64,000 nt of DNA from Sphaerobacteraceae bacterium (GTDB taxonomy: Bacteria > Chloroflexota > Chloroflexia > Thermomicrobiales > Thermomicrobiaceae), in contig REEK01000101.1 in assembly GCA_007695115.1 (NCBI GenBank), positions 1-64,000 of the forward strand, written 5' to 3'. The position numbers and the translations under genes were made by a program. Positions 8,912-17,719 of the stretch are shown here, piece after piece (positions within the stretch are counted from its first letter, which is position 1; each line of letters begins with the position of its first letter). Below the pieces are notes generated by a model that was given only the letters and a program-made list of their open reading frames with translations, was not told the origin of the DNA and searched no databases.

Positions 8912-9882
8912 GATTCAGTATTCGGCTGAACAACGACTGGCCGGTTTCGGCCTATCCGGAGATGGCGAAGATCGCCGAGGATGCCGGCTTCGATCAGTTC
9001 TGGGTCAGTCACGATCTCTTCTTCCGCAGCTCACCGGTCATTCTGGCGGCGGTCGCTCAGGCAACCAGCCGAATCGAGATCGGTACCTGCATCGTGAATC
9101 CATACACGGTGCATCCGTCCGAGATCGCGATGATGGCCGCCACGCTGGATGAACTCAGCGGGGGTCGCTTCAATCTGGGAATCGGGGCCGGAGCCGGCGA
9201 GTTCCTGAAATGGCTCGGTATGCCGCAGGAACGGCCGCTGGCAACAACTCGACACGCCATCGAGGCCATCAACGCAACCCTGACCGGTCAGCCGGTAGAG
9301 GGATGGGAGTCCGAAGCGTACCTGCGGTTCGATGCACCACGACGGGTGCCGATCTACCTCGCCGCATTCAGTCCCAACATGCTACGGCTCATCGGCGAAG
9401 TGGCCGACGGCGCGCTGCCGCTCCTCTTTCCGCCAGAGCACTACGACACCGTCTATCCACTGGTTCAGGAAGGCGCGAAAACGGCCGGGCGCTCAATGGA
9501 AGAGATCGATTTCGCAGCCTGTATCTGGTGCTCGATCAGTGATGATCGCCAGGCAGCAGAGGACGTCCTCAAGGACAAGATCGCCTATTACGGTCACGCA
9601 CTCAGCCCGTTGATCTGGGATCGACTCGGGGTCACCCAGGACGATTTCCGCCCGATCGAGCACGCTCTGATGACCGAACGTGACCCGATCAAGGCTCGAT
9701 CACTGGTGGATGAGCGGATGCTGCGGATCGGCATTGCCGGAAGCCCGGATGTGGTGATCGAGCGACTGGAGAGCCTGGTAGATCGCGGCGCAAAGCATCT
9801 CAGTTTCGGCCCACCGCTGGGACCAGACCCGGCCGAAGCAATCCGGACGCTCGGGCGAGAGATCCTGCCGCACTTCGCCTGA
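8908..9882 (+). CDS. LLM-class (luciferase-like) flavin/F420-dependent oxidoreductase
   Basis: A 324-residue TIM-barrel enzyme of the luciferase-like family. Signatures: MRFSIRLNNDWPVS, then EDAGFDQFWVSHD, IEIGTCIVNPYTVHPSEIAMMAATLDELSGGR (bridging the barrel core) and GIGAGAGEFLKWLG. This subgroup includes F420-dependent methylene-tetrahydromethanopterin-reductase-like enzymes and FMN monooxygenases; which cofactor is used cannot be read here. The GTG start overlaps the RidA stop by four bases. The stop directly abuts the stop of the convergent PH-domain gene. Confidence 0.85.
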   Translation: MRFSIRLNNDWPVSAYPEMAKIAEDAGFDQFWVSHDLFFRSSPVILAAVAQATSRIEIGTCIVNPYTVHPSEIAMMAATLDELSGGRFNLGIGAGAGEFLKWLGMPQERPLATTRHAIEAINATLTGQPVEGWESEAYLRFDAPRRVPIYLAAFSPNMLRLIGEVADGALPLLFPPEHYDTVYPLVQEGAKTAGRSMEEIDFAACIWCSISDDRQAAEDVLKDKIAYYGHALSPLIWDRLGVTQDDFRPIEHALMTERDPIKARSLVDERMLRIGIAGSPDVVIERLESLVDRGAKHLSFGPPLGPDPAEAIRTLGREILPHFA

Positions 9883-11502
9883 TCAGGGGCGCGGATCGCC
9901 CGGCAGATCAAGTTTTGAGCCAGGAGCACGCTCTGGTTCGATATCGAAGTCATCCCATACATCGACCATCGGGCGCGGTGCCAGTTGTCGGGGCAGACGA
10001 GGGGTATCGAGCCGCGTCCGGCTACGCCCCGTCCAGGAAAAGAGCTGGTCGGCGACACCTTTATCCAGGTGCATGACGGTAAAAGTTGCGCCGGACACTC
10101 CAGAGGCGACCGTTGCCTGAATGTTTCCGAGGCTCGCCCGCCGTTGCAGGATATTCTGCGTCACATCGCTGGACTGAATACGCCGCTTCGGGATGATTGC
10201 CGTAGAACGGGCCAGCGAGCGATAGCGCAGCACCATCATCCCGTTGCTGAGTGCCCATCCGGCATCCCGATAGCAGAGGTAGCCGAAGATCGCAAACAAC
10301 GGGAGCGTGGCCAGCGCCCAGAGTCCAATCGGGTAGAAGATCGCGATCACGATCGCGGAGATCAGCAGGCCGATCAGCGTCATCCGGGTGATGTAGCGAC
10401 GAATCGCCCGCCGGGGTGGCCGCTCGATCTGCTCTGGATCCCAGGCAAACTCCGGCACGGTAGCTTCCAGAAATTCGCGGACATCCTGTCTCGGGAGCAT
10501 CGGAAACAGCACTGACGACTCGGCCGCATCCTCACCGTAACCGGCACTCTCGACTTTCACCATCGCATAGCCGAACGGCTGACGGAGTACGCCATCGATC
10601 ACCCGGATCGCCTGAATCCGGTTCAGCGGCACCGTGGCCCGGCGTTTTTCGATCAGGCCACGTTCGATGAGCAGATTGTCTTCAGACCGTCGAATGGTGA
10701 AACCGGTGTGCGCCAGGATCGTCCCGAAGAAGCTCATGATCCAGGCGGCGATCAGCACGAAGAGCGCGATCGACCACCACGACACCCCACCAAAGAGCAT
10801 AGTGCCGAGCTCGAACAGGTCGACGTTCGGCATCATGTTGTTGAGCAGCGAGACGCCCGAGGCGACGATCGGCAGGGCAATACCGATACTACCCGATGTG
10901 GCCGCCGCCAGAAGAAGTTGCGGAAAGCTCAGCTGGCGGATCGGAGCTGGTTCGGTCTCGGCGAGTGCCGGGGCGACCTGCTCCGCCGGTTCGGCATCAG
11001 GGTCGAGATCGATTTCGTCCGCGGCCACTGAGCGCACCTGTGCCGGGCTCAGTGCCAGTTCCTGTCGGAGCGCGTCGGCTTCTAACCGGGAGATGCCGAG
11101 CAGCGAGAAACCGGGCCCAATCCCGCCGGCGGTCTGCACCCGCACAGAAACCAGGCCGAACACGCGATGCATCACACCTTCTACCAGATCGATCGCCTGA
11201 ATCCGCTCTCGCGGAATGGAGCGTTGTTTCCGGAAGATGATGCCCTGCTTCAGGATCAGCTCGTTATCGATGATCTGGTACGTGTAGCGTTGCCAGTAGA
11301 GAAAGCCCCAGCCAGCGCTGAGCACCACCAGCAGCGTCAGCGCGCCAAGCAGCAACAGGAGAAACCCATAGCTGATCGCGTCCAGCCCCTGATTGATCAA
11401 GCTGAAGACCGCCGGAGCCATCACCGGCAGTGCCAGTTGACGGCTGACTCGGATAGCCAGAATGATGATCGCCGCCGGATGCAGGCGCTGGGGATCAGAC
11501 AT
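9883..11502 (-). CDS. PH domain-containing membrane protein, YdbT-like
   Basis: A 539-residue membrane protein with three bacterial PH (bPH_2) domains separated by membrane helix pairs. Each domain shows a version of the motif LxxxxGIIxxxxxxIPxxRIQxIDxxEGVxxRxFGxxxVxVxTAG, around residues 75-130, 280-340 and 440-490. Relatives (YdbT of Bacillus) occur next to YdbS and have been linked to envelope stress and resistance to membrane-active agents; the mechanism is unclear. ATG at 11502 overlaps the YdbS-like stop by 8 bases. Upstream in-frame codons fall inside that gene and are rejected. Confidence 0.8.
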   Translation of the reverse strand: MSDPQRLHPAAIIILAIRVSRQLALPVMAPAVFSLINQGLDAISYGFLLLLLGALTLLVVLSAGWGFLYWQRYTYQIIDNELILKQGIIFRKQRSIPRERIQAIDLVEGVMHRVFGLVSVRVQTAGGIGPGFSLLGISRLEADALRQELALSPAQVRSVAADEIDLDPDAEPAEQVAPALAETEPAPIRQLSFPQLLLAAATSGSIGIALPIVASGVSLLNNMMPNVDLFELGTMLFGGVSWWSIALFVLIAAWIMSFFGTILAHTGFTIRRSEDNLLIERGLIEKRRATVPLNRIQAIRVIDGVLRQPFGYAMVKVESAGYGEDAAESSVLFPMLPRQDVREFLEATVPEFAWDPEQIERPPRRAIRRYITRMTLIGLLISAIVIAIFYPIGLWALATLPLFAIFGYLCYRDAGWALSNGMMVLRYRSLARSTAIIPKRRIQSSDVTQNILQRRASLGNIQATVASGVSGATFTVMHLDKGVADQLFSWTGRSRTRLDTPRLPRQLAPRPMVDVWDDFDIEPERAPGSKLDLPGDPRP

Positions 11503-12049
11503 CGTCAGCCACTCCGGCAAGTGCAGCAATGCGATCTCGAACGTCCGCCGCAACGTCTTCGGAGAGTCCCGGAATCTCGTGCCCGCCACCTGCAGTGGTG
11601 ATTGTGACGGCCGAGAGGCCGTAATACCGCAACAACGGCCCCTGCTGCGTATCAACGTGTTGCACCCGGGACATCGGCACCAGCGTGCGCGTCATCACGA
11701 AGACACCCCGCTGCAGATCGATCTCTCGTTCGGAAACCTCATAGCGCCAGCGGCGCCACTCCAGCGGCGGAATCACGAACACCTGCAGAACCGTGATGAG
11801 CAGCGGAAACAGCAGAATCAATAGCGCCCACGGCCAGAGCCAGTCGCCAAAGTACATACCGATGACCGCGCCCGCTGACGGGATCCAGATGAACAGTGTT
11901 CCGAGTGCTGCGCCGATCCGCCAGACCCGCAAGGCCTTGGGATCGAGCATCTGAGACGGTTCCTGCCTGGGCTGGGGGAGCGCTGTGTCGTAGGACGGTT
12001 TCTGGCTACTCCCCTGATGAAAAATATCTGTCAGATCAGAATCAACCAC
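11495..12049 (-). CDS. PH domain-containing membrane protein, YdbS-like
   Basis: A 184-residue protein (GTG start) with two membrane helices (ALGTLFIWIPSAGAVIGMYF and WALLILLFPLLITVLQVFV) followed by one bPH_2 domain. That domain reads EIDLQRGVFVMTRTLVPMSRVQHVDTQQGPLLRYYGLSAVTI. An ATG at 11950 (151-residue product, with AGGA 11 bases upstream) is an equally possible start. It overlaps the downstream YdbT-like gene by 8 bases, the standard YdbS-YdbT pairing. Confidence 0.8.
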   Translation of the reverse strand: MVDSDLTDIFHQGSSQKPSYDTALPQPRQEPSQMLDPKALRVWRIGAALGTLFIWIPSAGAVIGMYFGDWLWPWALLILLFPLLITVLQVFVIPPLEWRRWRYEVSEREIDLQRGVFVMTRTLVPMSRVQHVDTQQGPLLRYYGLSAVTITTAGGGHEIPGLSEDVAADVRDRIAALAGVADDV

Positions 12050-12211
12050 GCGTTGCTGCCTCTGTCTCGCTCGGCTCCGGAAAAACGGATTGTCTCGTCG
12101 TTCGGTGTGGACACCATCGGAGCATCATGTATTCTCACAGCCTGACATAGACGGGTTCACACTGGTGAGCCCGATCGTAATGATTCCAATTACACCACTC
12201 CGGAGGTATGC

Positions 12212-12958
12212 ATGATCAGACACGAAAGCCAGTTGCCGGTGCCGTCCAGCGCGATGGTGATATTCGCGCATCCCGATGATGCCGAGTTCGTCACAGCTGG
12301 AACCGCGGCGGTCTGGGCCGAGCAGGGCTGCGAGGTTACCTACCTCGCCGGCACTAGTGGTGATAAGGGCACCAGTGACCCTGATATTCCCACCGAAACA
12401 CTGATCGAAATGCGCGAGCAGGAACAACGCAACGCGGCGGAGATCCTCGGGGTGAAGCATGTCGAGTTCCTGCGCTATGCAGACGCGACGCTCGTAGCTG
12501 ATCTCGATCTGCGGTTGGCGATCACCCGGATGATTCGCAAGCACAAGCCGGAAGCGGTGATCTGCCAGGATCCGACCAGCCGGTTCGTCGCGCAGGAGTA
12601 CATTCAGCACCCGGACCATATCGCGATGGGCGAAGCCGCACTGGCCGCGGTCTTCCCATCCGCTCGGGATCACCTGACGTTCCCGCAACTGATCGAGGAA
12701 GGCTACGAACCGCACAAAGCGAAATACATCTTCCTGGCTGGCAGCAATACCCCGGACGTCTGGGTCAACACCACGCATGTCTTCGAGAAGAAGCTGGCAT
12801 CGCTGAAGGCACACGTCAGCCAGGTCGGAGAGTTCGATCCCACAGAGCTCTTGCGAACATGGGGCCGGGATACCGCAGCCGAGGCACGCCGGTCCGGGTT
12901 CAGCACCTCCTGGGACATGGAGCTGGCCGAGGGGTACAAATTCTTCCAGCTGGATTAG
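12212..12958 (+). CDS. PIG-L family zinc deacetylase (LmbE-like)
   Basis: A 248-residue enzyme with the PIG-L/LmbE signature AHPDDAEF near residue 20 and a second metal-binding His in HPDHIAMGEAAL. Family members remove acetyl groups from N-acetylglucosamine-linked substrates, as in mycothiol or bacillithiol synthesis, in antibiotics, or in sugar catabolism. The substrate is not evident and no thiol-cofactor genes are nearby. A strong CGGAGG site precedes the start. The gene ends just before copy B of the palindromic repeat, whose hairpin could act as its terminator. Confidence 0.85.
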   Translation: MIRHESQLPVPSSAMVIFAHPDDAEFVTAGTAAVWAEQGCEVTYLAGTSGDKGTSDPDIPTETLIEMREQEQRNAAEILGVKHVEFLRYADATLVADLDLRLAITRMIRKHKPEAVICQDPTSRFVAQEYIQHPDHIAMGEAALAAVFPSARDHLTFPQLIEEGYEPHKAKYIFLAGSNTPDVWVNTTHVFEKKLASLKAHVSQVGEFDPTELLRTWGRDTAAEARRSGFSTSWDMELAEGYKFFQLD

Positions 12959-12968
12959 CGGCCCTCAT

Positions 12969-13013
12969 CGCCCTCACCCCGGCCCTCTCCCAATGCTGGG
13001 AGAGGGGGAAACC
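12969..13013. repeat. REP-like palindromic repeat, copy B
   Basis: Second copy of the 1-60 element: core CCCTCTCCCA - ATGC - TGGGAGAGGG (arms 12983-12992 and 12997-13006), differing from copy A by one loop base in the core. It sits ten bases after the PIG-L stop codon, where the hairpin may terminate or stabilise that transcript. Confidence 0.8.
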
Positions 13014-13095
13014 CGTTACCGATTCTGTGCAGGGGTGGACGCCCCTGCCCATCCCTGGTGAACCCGGGCCGGCGCTACAAACGGCTCAGTGCCTC

Positions 13096-13123
13096 TTGAC
13101 ATACCCGGCAAATGTCATATGCT
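13096..13123 (+). promoter_or_regulatory. promoter of the TetR/PEP-enzyme operon
   Basis: A perfect -35 box TTGACA (13096-13101), a 16-base spacer and TATGCT as -10 box (13118-13123), about 45 bases before the TetR start. This is the best sigma-70-like promoter seen in the window. Confidence 0.65.
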
Positions 13124-13130
13124 ATGACAT
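13112..13130. promoter_or_regulatory. palindromic operator over the -10 box (probable TetR site)
   Basis: ATGTCATA - TGC - TATGACAT, a perfect 8-bp inverted repeat with a 3-base centre. It covers the -10 box of the promoter in front of the TetR-family gene. Length and position are those of a TetR-type autoregulatory operator, so bound repressor would block RNA polymerase. Binding is inferred, not shown. Confidence 0.7.
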
Positions 13131-13168
13131 ATCAGGATTCGACGACAGTCCCATGATGGAGATCGCCT

Positions 13169-13804
13169 GTGACGCCTGCTGGTGCCCCACGCCGCAAAGA
13201 CTGGTACGAGACGCGTGAGCTGATTCTCGGAACATTCGCCCGCATGGTCGTCGAGGATGGTCTGCGCGATGTCTCGATTCAGCAGGTTGCCGATCGAGCT
13301 GGTATCACCCACCGCACGGTCTACCGGCATTTCGCAACCCGGCAGGATCTGATAGATAACCTGGCGATCTGGCTCCAGGAGCGGGGACGCAACCGGGGCG
13401 AAGTATCCATCCCCGAGCATGCCGACGATATTCCCGAGGCGATCATCCGGAACGCCAGGGCGTTCGATCAGGATGCAGACCTCATGAAAGCACTGGTTCT
13501 GACCACCTGGGAGTCGGGAACCATCTCCCAGCTCCAGCAACAACGATCGTCCGAAGTCGAAAAGGCGATGGCCCCACTGGTCAGTCATCTGGGCGATGAG
13601 GACGCCCGGGCGATCATCGCGCTGATTCGCTATCTGGCGAGCTCGCGAACCTGGCTGGCATTTCGTGATGAATACGGCCTGAACGGTGATCGGGGCGGAC
13701 CGGTTATCGCCTGGACCATTCAACTGGTTCTGGATGCACTCCGTGATCCAGCCAATCCCGGGCCTTCAAGGCTCGCAAGAGAGGACACGCACGATGACGA
13801 TTGA
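13169..13804 (+). CDS. TetR family transcriptional regulator
   Basis: A 211-residue regulator. The N-terminal helix-turn-helix is canonical for TetR (ISIQQVADRAGITHRTVYRHF, about residues 35-55, with VYRHF as the recognition helix end). The C-terminal ligand/dimer domain is all-helical and unspecific. GTG start with GGAG upstream. It is preceded by a consensus promoter with a perfect palindrome over the -10 box, implying autorepression. The last 11 bases overlap the PEP-synthase-like gene, so both are made from one message; the regulator probably senses a substrate of that enzyme. Confidence 0.85.
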   Translation: MTPAGAPRRKDWYETRELILGTFARMVVEDGLRDVSIQQVADRAGITHRTVYRHFATRQDLIDNLAIWLQERGRNRGEVSIPEHADDIPEAIIRNARAFDQDADLMKALVLTTWESGTISQLQQQRSSEVEKAMAPLVSHLGDEDARAIIALIRYLASSRTWLAFRDEYGLNGDRGGPVIAWTIQLVLDALRDPANPGPSRLAREDTHDDD

Positions 13805-16319
13805 GGCGCCCGCTCCACGCAGTGCGGCAAGCCGGCGGATCTCCCTGCAACTCGCTGATTCGGCCGGAGTTGGCCCATCGGTTATTGGCTCGAAAGCAGC
13901 GAACCTGGCCGACCTCATTCAGGCAGGGTTTCCGGTGCCTCACGGCGTGGTTCTCCCGGTTGATCTGTTCTTCCAGTACGTGGAAGCCAACCAGATCATC
14001 GATTCAGGATCGCTCCCGGTCGAGCCGATCCTCTCCGACGACGTACGCGACGAGATTGCCAGGATCGCTGCCAAATTCGGAGACACTCCCCTGGCGGTGC
14101 GTTCATCTGCCAGTGATGAGGATCTGCCCGACGCATCCTATGCCGGGCTCTACGATACGGTCCTCGGTGTTGTGGGACCTGAGGCGCTTCAGCGAGCGAT
14201 TGTCCAGTGTTGGGGCTCTGCGTTCAACGACCGCGTGGTCAGCTATCGGCAGCGACAGGGCGATCAGGGAGTGCCGCCCGTTGCGGTGCTGATTCAACCG
14301 CTAGTCCCAGCTGATGCCGCGGGAGTGGCCTTTACAATGAACCCGATTACGGGCAACCGGGATGAGACGGTGGTCAGCGCCGTCCGTGGTCTCGGAGAGC
14401 GGCTGGTCTCCGGCGAGGCATCACCTGATGAATGGATCGTCACCAGCCACGAAGCGCTGGCCCACCGGACACCGGAATCCGCGCTCACGGCACCTCAAGC
14501 CCGGCAGGTAGCTGAACTGGCGAGACAGGTAGAAGCCCACTACGGCACCCCACAGGATATCGAGTGGGCGATCTCGGGGGACGAATTGAAGCTGCTTCAG
14601 GCACGCCCGATCACCACCACAAACCTGATCGAACCAATCAAGCCGGAGTTCGAGATACCCGAAGGCTTCTGGCGGCGCGATGCCGGCCACTATCCGCGCC
14701 CGCTGTCACCGGTCACCAGTTCGTTCTACCTGGCGGAACTGGCGGAAGCGATCACCGACGGCCTGCAACAGTTCGGTGCCTTGATCGATCGTATCGAAGC
14801 CCGGACGATCGGCGGCTACGCCTATCTTCGAATGGTCCCGCCTGGTGGCAAGGAAGGCCCGCCGCCGCCCTGGTATATCCTCGGCGCCGTTGTGCGCCTG
14901 ATGCCCTCGGCCAGAGCGATGGTGAAACGGGCCAGTGCCGCACGCGAGCAGGATCTCAGCGGTCAACTGATCGAGCGCTGGTGGAAGCAGTGGCGTGGGG
15001 AGTTGTTTGCCCGGATCGACGCATTCCAGCAGGTCGATCTCGCCAGCCTGACCGACGCGGAGCTGGTAAAGCAGCTCGAGGCGAGGCTCACCCTCCTGCG
15101 TGACGGCAACCGGATTCATTTCCAGCTCGTCGTGCCGTTCATGATCAGTGTCTCGGAGTTCGCGATCTTCTGTCGCGATGAACTGGGCTGGACTCCACGT
15201 CAGGCGATGGATCTTCTGAGCGGGGTATCGACGATGTCCACTGAGCCGGGCCGTGAACTGGCCGAACTTGCCCGGCTAGTCAGCGAGAGCCCGGACGCGC
15301 TCGGGCTCTTTGCAACGGATCAGGTGCCCTCGTTGTCAGAACTCGAGGCGGTTGCCCCGAACGTGGCGATGACGATTTCGCGGTACCAGCAGCGGTTCGG
15401 TCCACGCTCTCTCGGTGAAGACCTTATCGAGCCAACCCTCGGCGAACACCCGGAGTTCACAATGGGATTGCTTCGCAGCCAGCTGGGTCAGGAGTACAAC
15501 GCAGAGCGTGTGACCGAAGAGCTGGAACGCACGCGGGCTGAACGTCTCGACCATGCCCGTCGGATGCTCCGGGATCGGCCGGTGAAACTGGCGCGATTCG
15601 ACAAGCTCGTCTCACAGGCGCTGCGGGCCTACCCGGTGCGCGAAGACAACAGCTTCCCCACCTATCAGGCACCGATCGGGCTGGTTCGGTACGCCTTGCT
15701 GGAGATCGGCCGCCGGCTCACCGAGGAAGAGCGTCTCGATCGAGCAGACGACATCATGTTCCTGAAGATCGAAGAAGTCCGTCGGGCGTTCAGCGAAACC
15801 GACGATATGGCAACGACCGTCAAACAGCGCCGTGGTGAGCATGCCTGGGCACTGGCGAACCCCGGCCCGGGCACCTACGGTCCCGACCCGGGCGATCCAC
15901 CGGACCTGCGAGCAGTTCCGTCCGATCTCCGTTCACTGATGGACGCAATTCTCTGGTTCATCGACCACGATCTGGATACGCCTGTTCCGGCCCAGGGCGA
16001 TGGGCTCAGCGGGGTCTCCGCATCACCGGGGGTCTATCGCGGACCAGTCCGGATCATCCGGAGCGTCGCTGAGTTCCACAAACTCCAGCCTGGAGATGTG
16101 CTGGTCTGCCCGATCACCTCGCCGGTCTGGTCCGTCCTCTTCTCCAGTGTTGGGGCACTGGTGACGGACACCGGTGGCGTCCTCTCCCACTCGGCGATCA
16201 TCGCCCGGGAGTACGGTATTCCTGCGGTGGTGGCAACGGGAACGGCAACATCGACGCTCACCGATGGGCAGATGGTGACGGTTGACGGAACCCGGGGAGT
16301 CATCGAGGTGGAGCAGTAG
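13794..16319 (+). CDS. PEP/pyruvate-binding enzyme, PEP-synthase / rifampin-phosphotransferase-like
   Basis: An 841-residue protein. The N-terminal ATP-grasp (PPDK_N) domain covers about residues 15-300: GSKAANLADLIQAGFPVPHG, VRSSASDEDLPDASYAGLYDT, and QPLVPADAAGVAFTMNP. A middle domain of about 400 residues is unlike classical PEP synthase. A C-terminal swivelling His domain contains GGVLSHSAIIAREYGIPAV, with the phospho-carrier His at 799. The order ATP domain, middle domain, His domain and the length fit rifampin phosphotransferase (Rph) better than PpsA, whose PEP-binding barrel would follow the His domain. The reaction would transfer the beta-phosphate of ATP to an acceptor through His799. 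It is TetR-linked, which suggests an inducible detoxification role; the acceptor is unknown. Confidence 0.75.
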   Translation: MTIEAPAPRSAASRRISLQLADSAGVGPSVIGSKAANLADLIQAGFPVPHGVVLPVDLFFQYVEANQIIDSGSLPVEPILSDDVRDEIARIAAKFGDTPLAVRSSASDEDLPDASYAGLYDTVLGVVGPEALQRAIVQCWGSAFNDRVVSYRQRQGDQGVPPVAVLIQPLVPADAAGVAFTMNPITGNRDETVVSAVRGLGERLVSGEASPDEWIVTSHEALAHRTPESALTAPQARQVAELARQVEAHYGTPQDIEWAISGDELKLLQARPITTTNLIEPIKPEFEIPEGFWRRDAGHYPRPLSPVTSSFYLAELAEAITDGLQQFGALIDRIEARTIGGYAYLRMVPPGGKEGPPPPWYILGAVVRLMPSARAMVKRASAAREQDLSGQLIERWWKQWRGELFARIDAFQQVDLASLTDAELVKQLEARLTLLRDGNRIHFQLVVPFMISVSEFAIFCRDELGWTPRQAMDLLSGVSTMSTEPGRELAELARLVSESPDALGLFATDQVPSLSELEAVAPNVAMTISRYQQRFGPRSLGEDLIEPTLGEHPEFTMGLLRSQLGQEYNAERVTEELERTRAERLDHARRMLRDRPVKLARFDKLVSQALRAYPVREDNSFPTYQAPIGLVRYALLEIGRRLTEEERLDRADDIMFLKIEEVRRAFSETDDMATTVKQRRGEHAWALANPGPGTYGPDPGDPPDLRAVPSDLRSLMDAILWFIDHDLDTPVPAQGDGLSGVSASPGVYRGPVRIIRSVAEFHKLQPGDVLVCPITSPVWSVLFSSVGALVTDTGGVLSHSAIIAREYGIPAVVATGTATSTLTDGQMVTVDGTRGVIEVEQ

Positions 16320-16337
16320 CCAGTTGGAGAGACGTCT

Positions 16338-16364
16338 GACCCTCCCTGCGGTTCAGGGAGGGTC
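16338..16364. terminator. bidirectional terminator hairpin
   Basis: GACCCTCCCTG - CGGTT - CAGGGAGGGTC, a perfect 11-bp stem located between the convergent PEP-enzyme and CoA-transferase genes. No strong U tract follows on either strand, but position and stem strength support transcription stop. Confidence 0.65.
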
Positions 16365-16372
16365 GATGCTGA

Positions 16373-17563
16373 TCAGACCGCCCCGGCCTCGCGGAGCTTG
16401 CCGATCGCATCATCGTCGTAGCCGAGTTCCTGCAGCACATCCCCGGTATGCTGGCCAAGCACCGGCGGTGCCATCCGGATCTCGCAGGGGGTCTCACTAA
16501 GCAGATACGGGAAGCCGGTCTGATCGACTTCACCGAGCGTAGGATGCGGCACCTTCTGGCGCAGGTTATAGTGCTCCACCTGCGGCGAATTGAACACCTC
16601 TGGAAGCTCGGCAATCGGCCCGCAGGGGACCGAAGCATTCTCTAGCAGGGTGATGACTTCGGCCGTGTCGTACTTCGTGAGCGTCTTTTCGATCTCCTCG
16701 GCCAGAACAGTCCGCTGCGTGATGCGTCCGGCGTTATCGGTGAAGCGCTCATCCTCCAGCAAATGCTCCATACCCATCGCCGTGCAGAACCGGTTCCAGA
16801 TGCCGTCGTTGCCGGACGCGACATTGACGTAGCCATCCTTTGTCTGGAAGGTTTGATACGGAGCCACGATCGGGTGAGCATTGCCGGTTCGCGCGGGTTG
16901 CTGGTTGGTCGCAAAGTAGATTGCCGCCTGATAGCTGAGCAGGGCAATTCCGCCCCCGAGCATCGAGGTATCCACGTGCTGACCCTCACCGGTGCGTTCC
17001 CGGTGGAAGAGGGCAGAGACCGTGGCGTAGGCGCCAAACATCCCGGCAGCCAGATCGGCAATCGGCACCCCGAAGCGGGTCGGCTGGCCATCTTCAAACC
17101 CGGTGACGCTCATCAGGCCAGACATTCCCTGCAGGATCAGGTCGTAGGCAGTCTGGTTCTTCCACGGGCCGGTCTGGCCGAAGCCAGAGATCGAGGTGTA
17201 GACGATATCCGGCTTGATCTTCTTCACCGAGGCGTAATCGAGCCCGAGTCGTTCGGTGGCCCCCGGGGCAAAGTTCTCGACCACCACATCGGCATCGGCG
17301 ATCAACTTGTGGATGATCTCCTTGCCTTCATCCGACTTGAGATTCAGGGTCAGGCTGCGCTTGTTGCGATTGATGCTGAGGTAGTAGGCGCTCTCCCCAT
17401 CGATGAATGGTGGCCCCCATGCCCGGGTATCGTCCCCTTTTCCCGGCTGTTCGATCTTGATGACGTCGGCCCCCATATCGCCGAGCATCATGGTGCAGTA
17501 TGGACCGGTCAGCACCCGGGTGAGATCAACAACTTTGATCCCTGTGAGTGTCTGCTGTGCCAT
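16373..17563 (-). CDS. CaiB/BaiF family III CoA-transferase (first)
   Basis: A 396-residue family III CoA-transferase, which moves CoA between carboxylic acids through a glutaryl- or aspartyl-CoA intermediate. It opens GIKVVDLTRVLTGPYCTMMLGDMGADVIKIE, the family's N-terminal signature, and GQHVDTSMLGGG carries the likely catalytic Asp. The C-terminal region GEVDQTGFPYLLSETP is typical. Substrates cannot be assigned; relatives include formyl-CoA transferase, carnitine and mesaconyl-CoA transferases. A strong AGGAGGAG site precedes the ATG. A second, distinct paralogue lies at 60389-61639. Confidence 0.88.
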   Translation of the reverse strand: MAQQTLTGIKVVDLTRVLTGPYCTMMLGDMGADVIKIEQPGKGDDTRAWGPPFIDGESAYYLSINRNKRSLTLNLKSDEGKEIIHKLIADADVVVENFAPGATERLGLDYASVKKIKPDIVYTSISGFGQTGPWKNQTAYDLILQGMSGLMSVTGFEDGQPTRFGVPIADLAAGMFGAYATVSALFHRERTGEGQHVDTSMLGGGIALLSYQAAIYFATNQQPARTGNAHPIVAPYQTFQTKDGYVNVASGNDGIWNRFCTAMGMEHLLEDERFTDNAGRITQRTVLAEEIEKTLTKYDTAEVITLLENASVPCGPIAELPEVFNSPQVEHYNLRQKVPHPTLGEVDQTGFPYLLSETPCEIRMAPPVLGQHTGDVLQELGYDDDAIGKLREAGAV

Positions 17564-17667
17564 GAACTCTCCTCCTGTATGTCCCCAAAATCAGCTGGTC
17601 TCATGTTGCTGGCAGTCTACACGAGGTCGCGAAGATCCGGGGATTGCGCTCCACCTGAAGTCAGCAA

Positions 17668-17693
17668 ACAGGCCGGCACGAGTGCCGACCTGT
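17668..17693 (-). terminator. terminator of the sensor-kinase/NarL operon
   Basis: ACAGGCCGGCAC - GA - GTGCCGACCTGT, a 12-bp stem with one mismatch. It lies 27 bases beyond the NarL-type gene stop on the minus strand, followed on that strand by TTTGCTG. Confidence 0.55.
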
Positions 17694-17719
17694 CGTTCGA
17701 TCAATTGAACCGGGGACCT

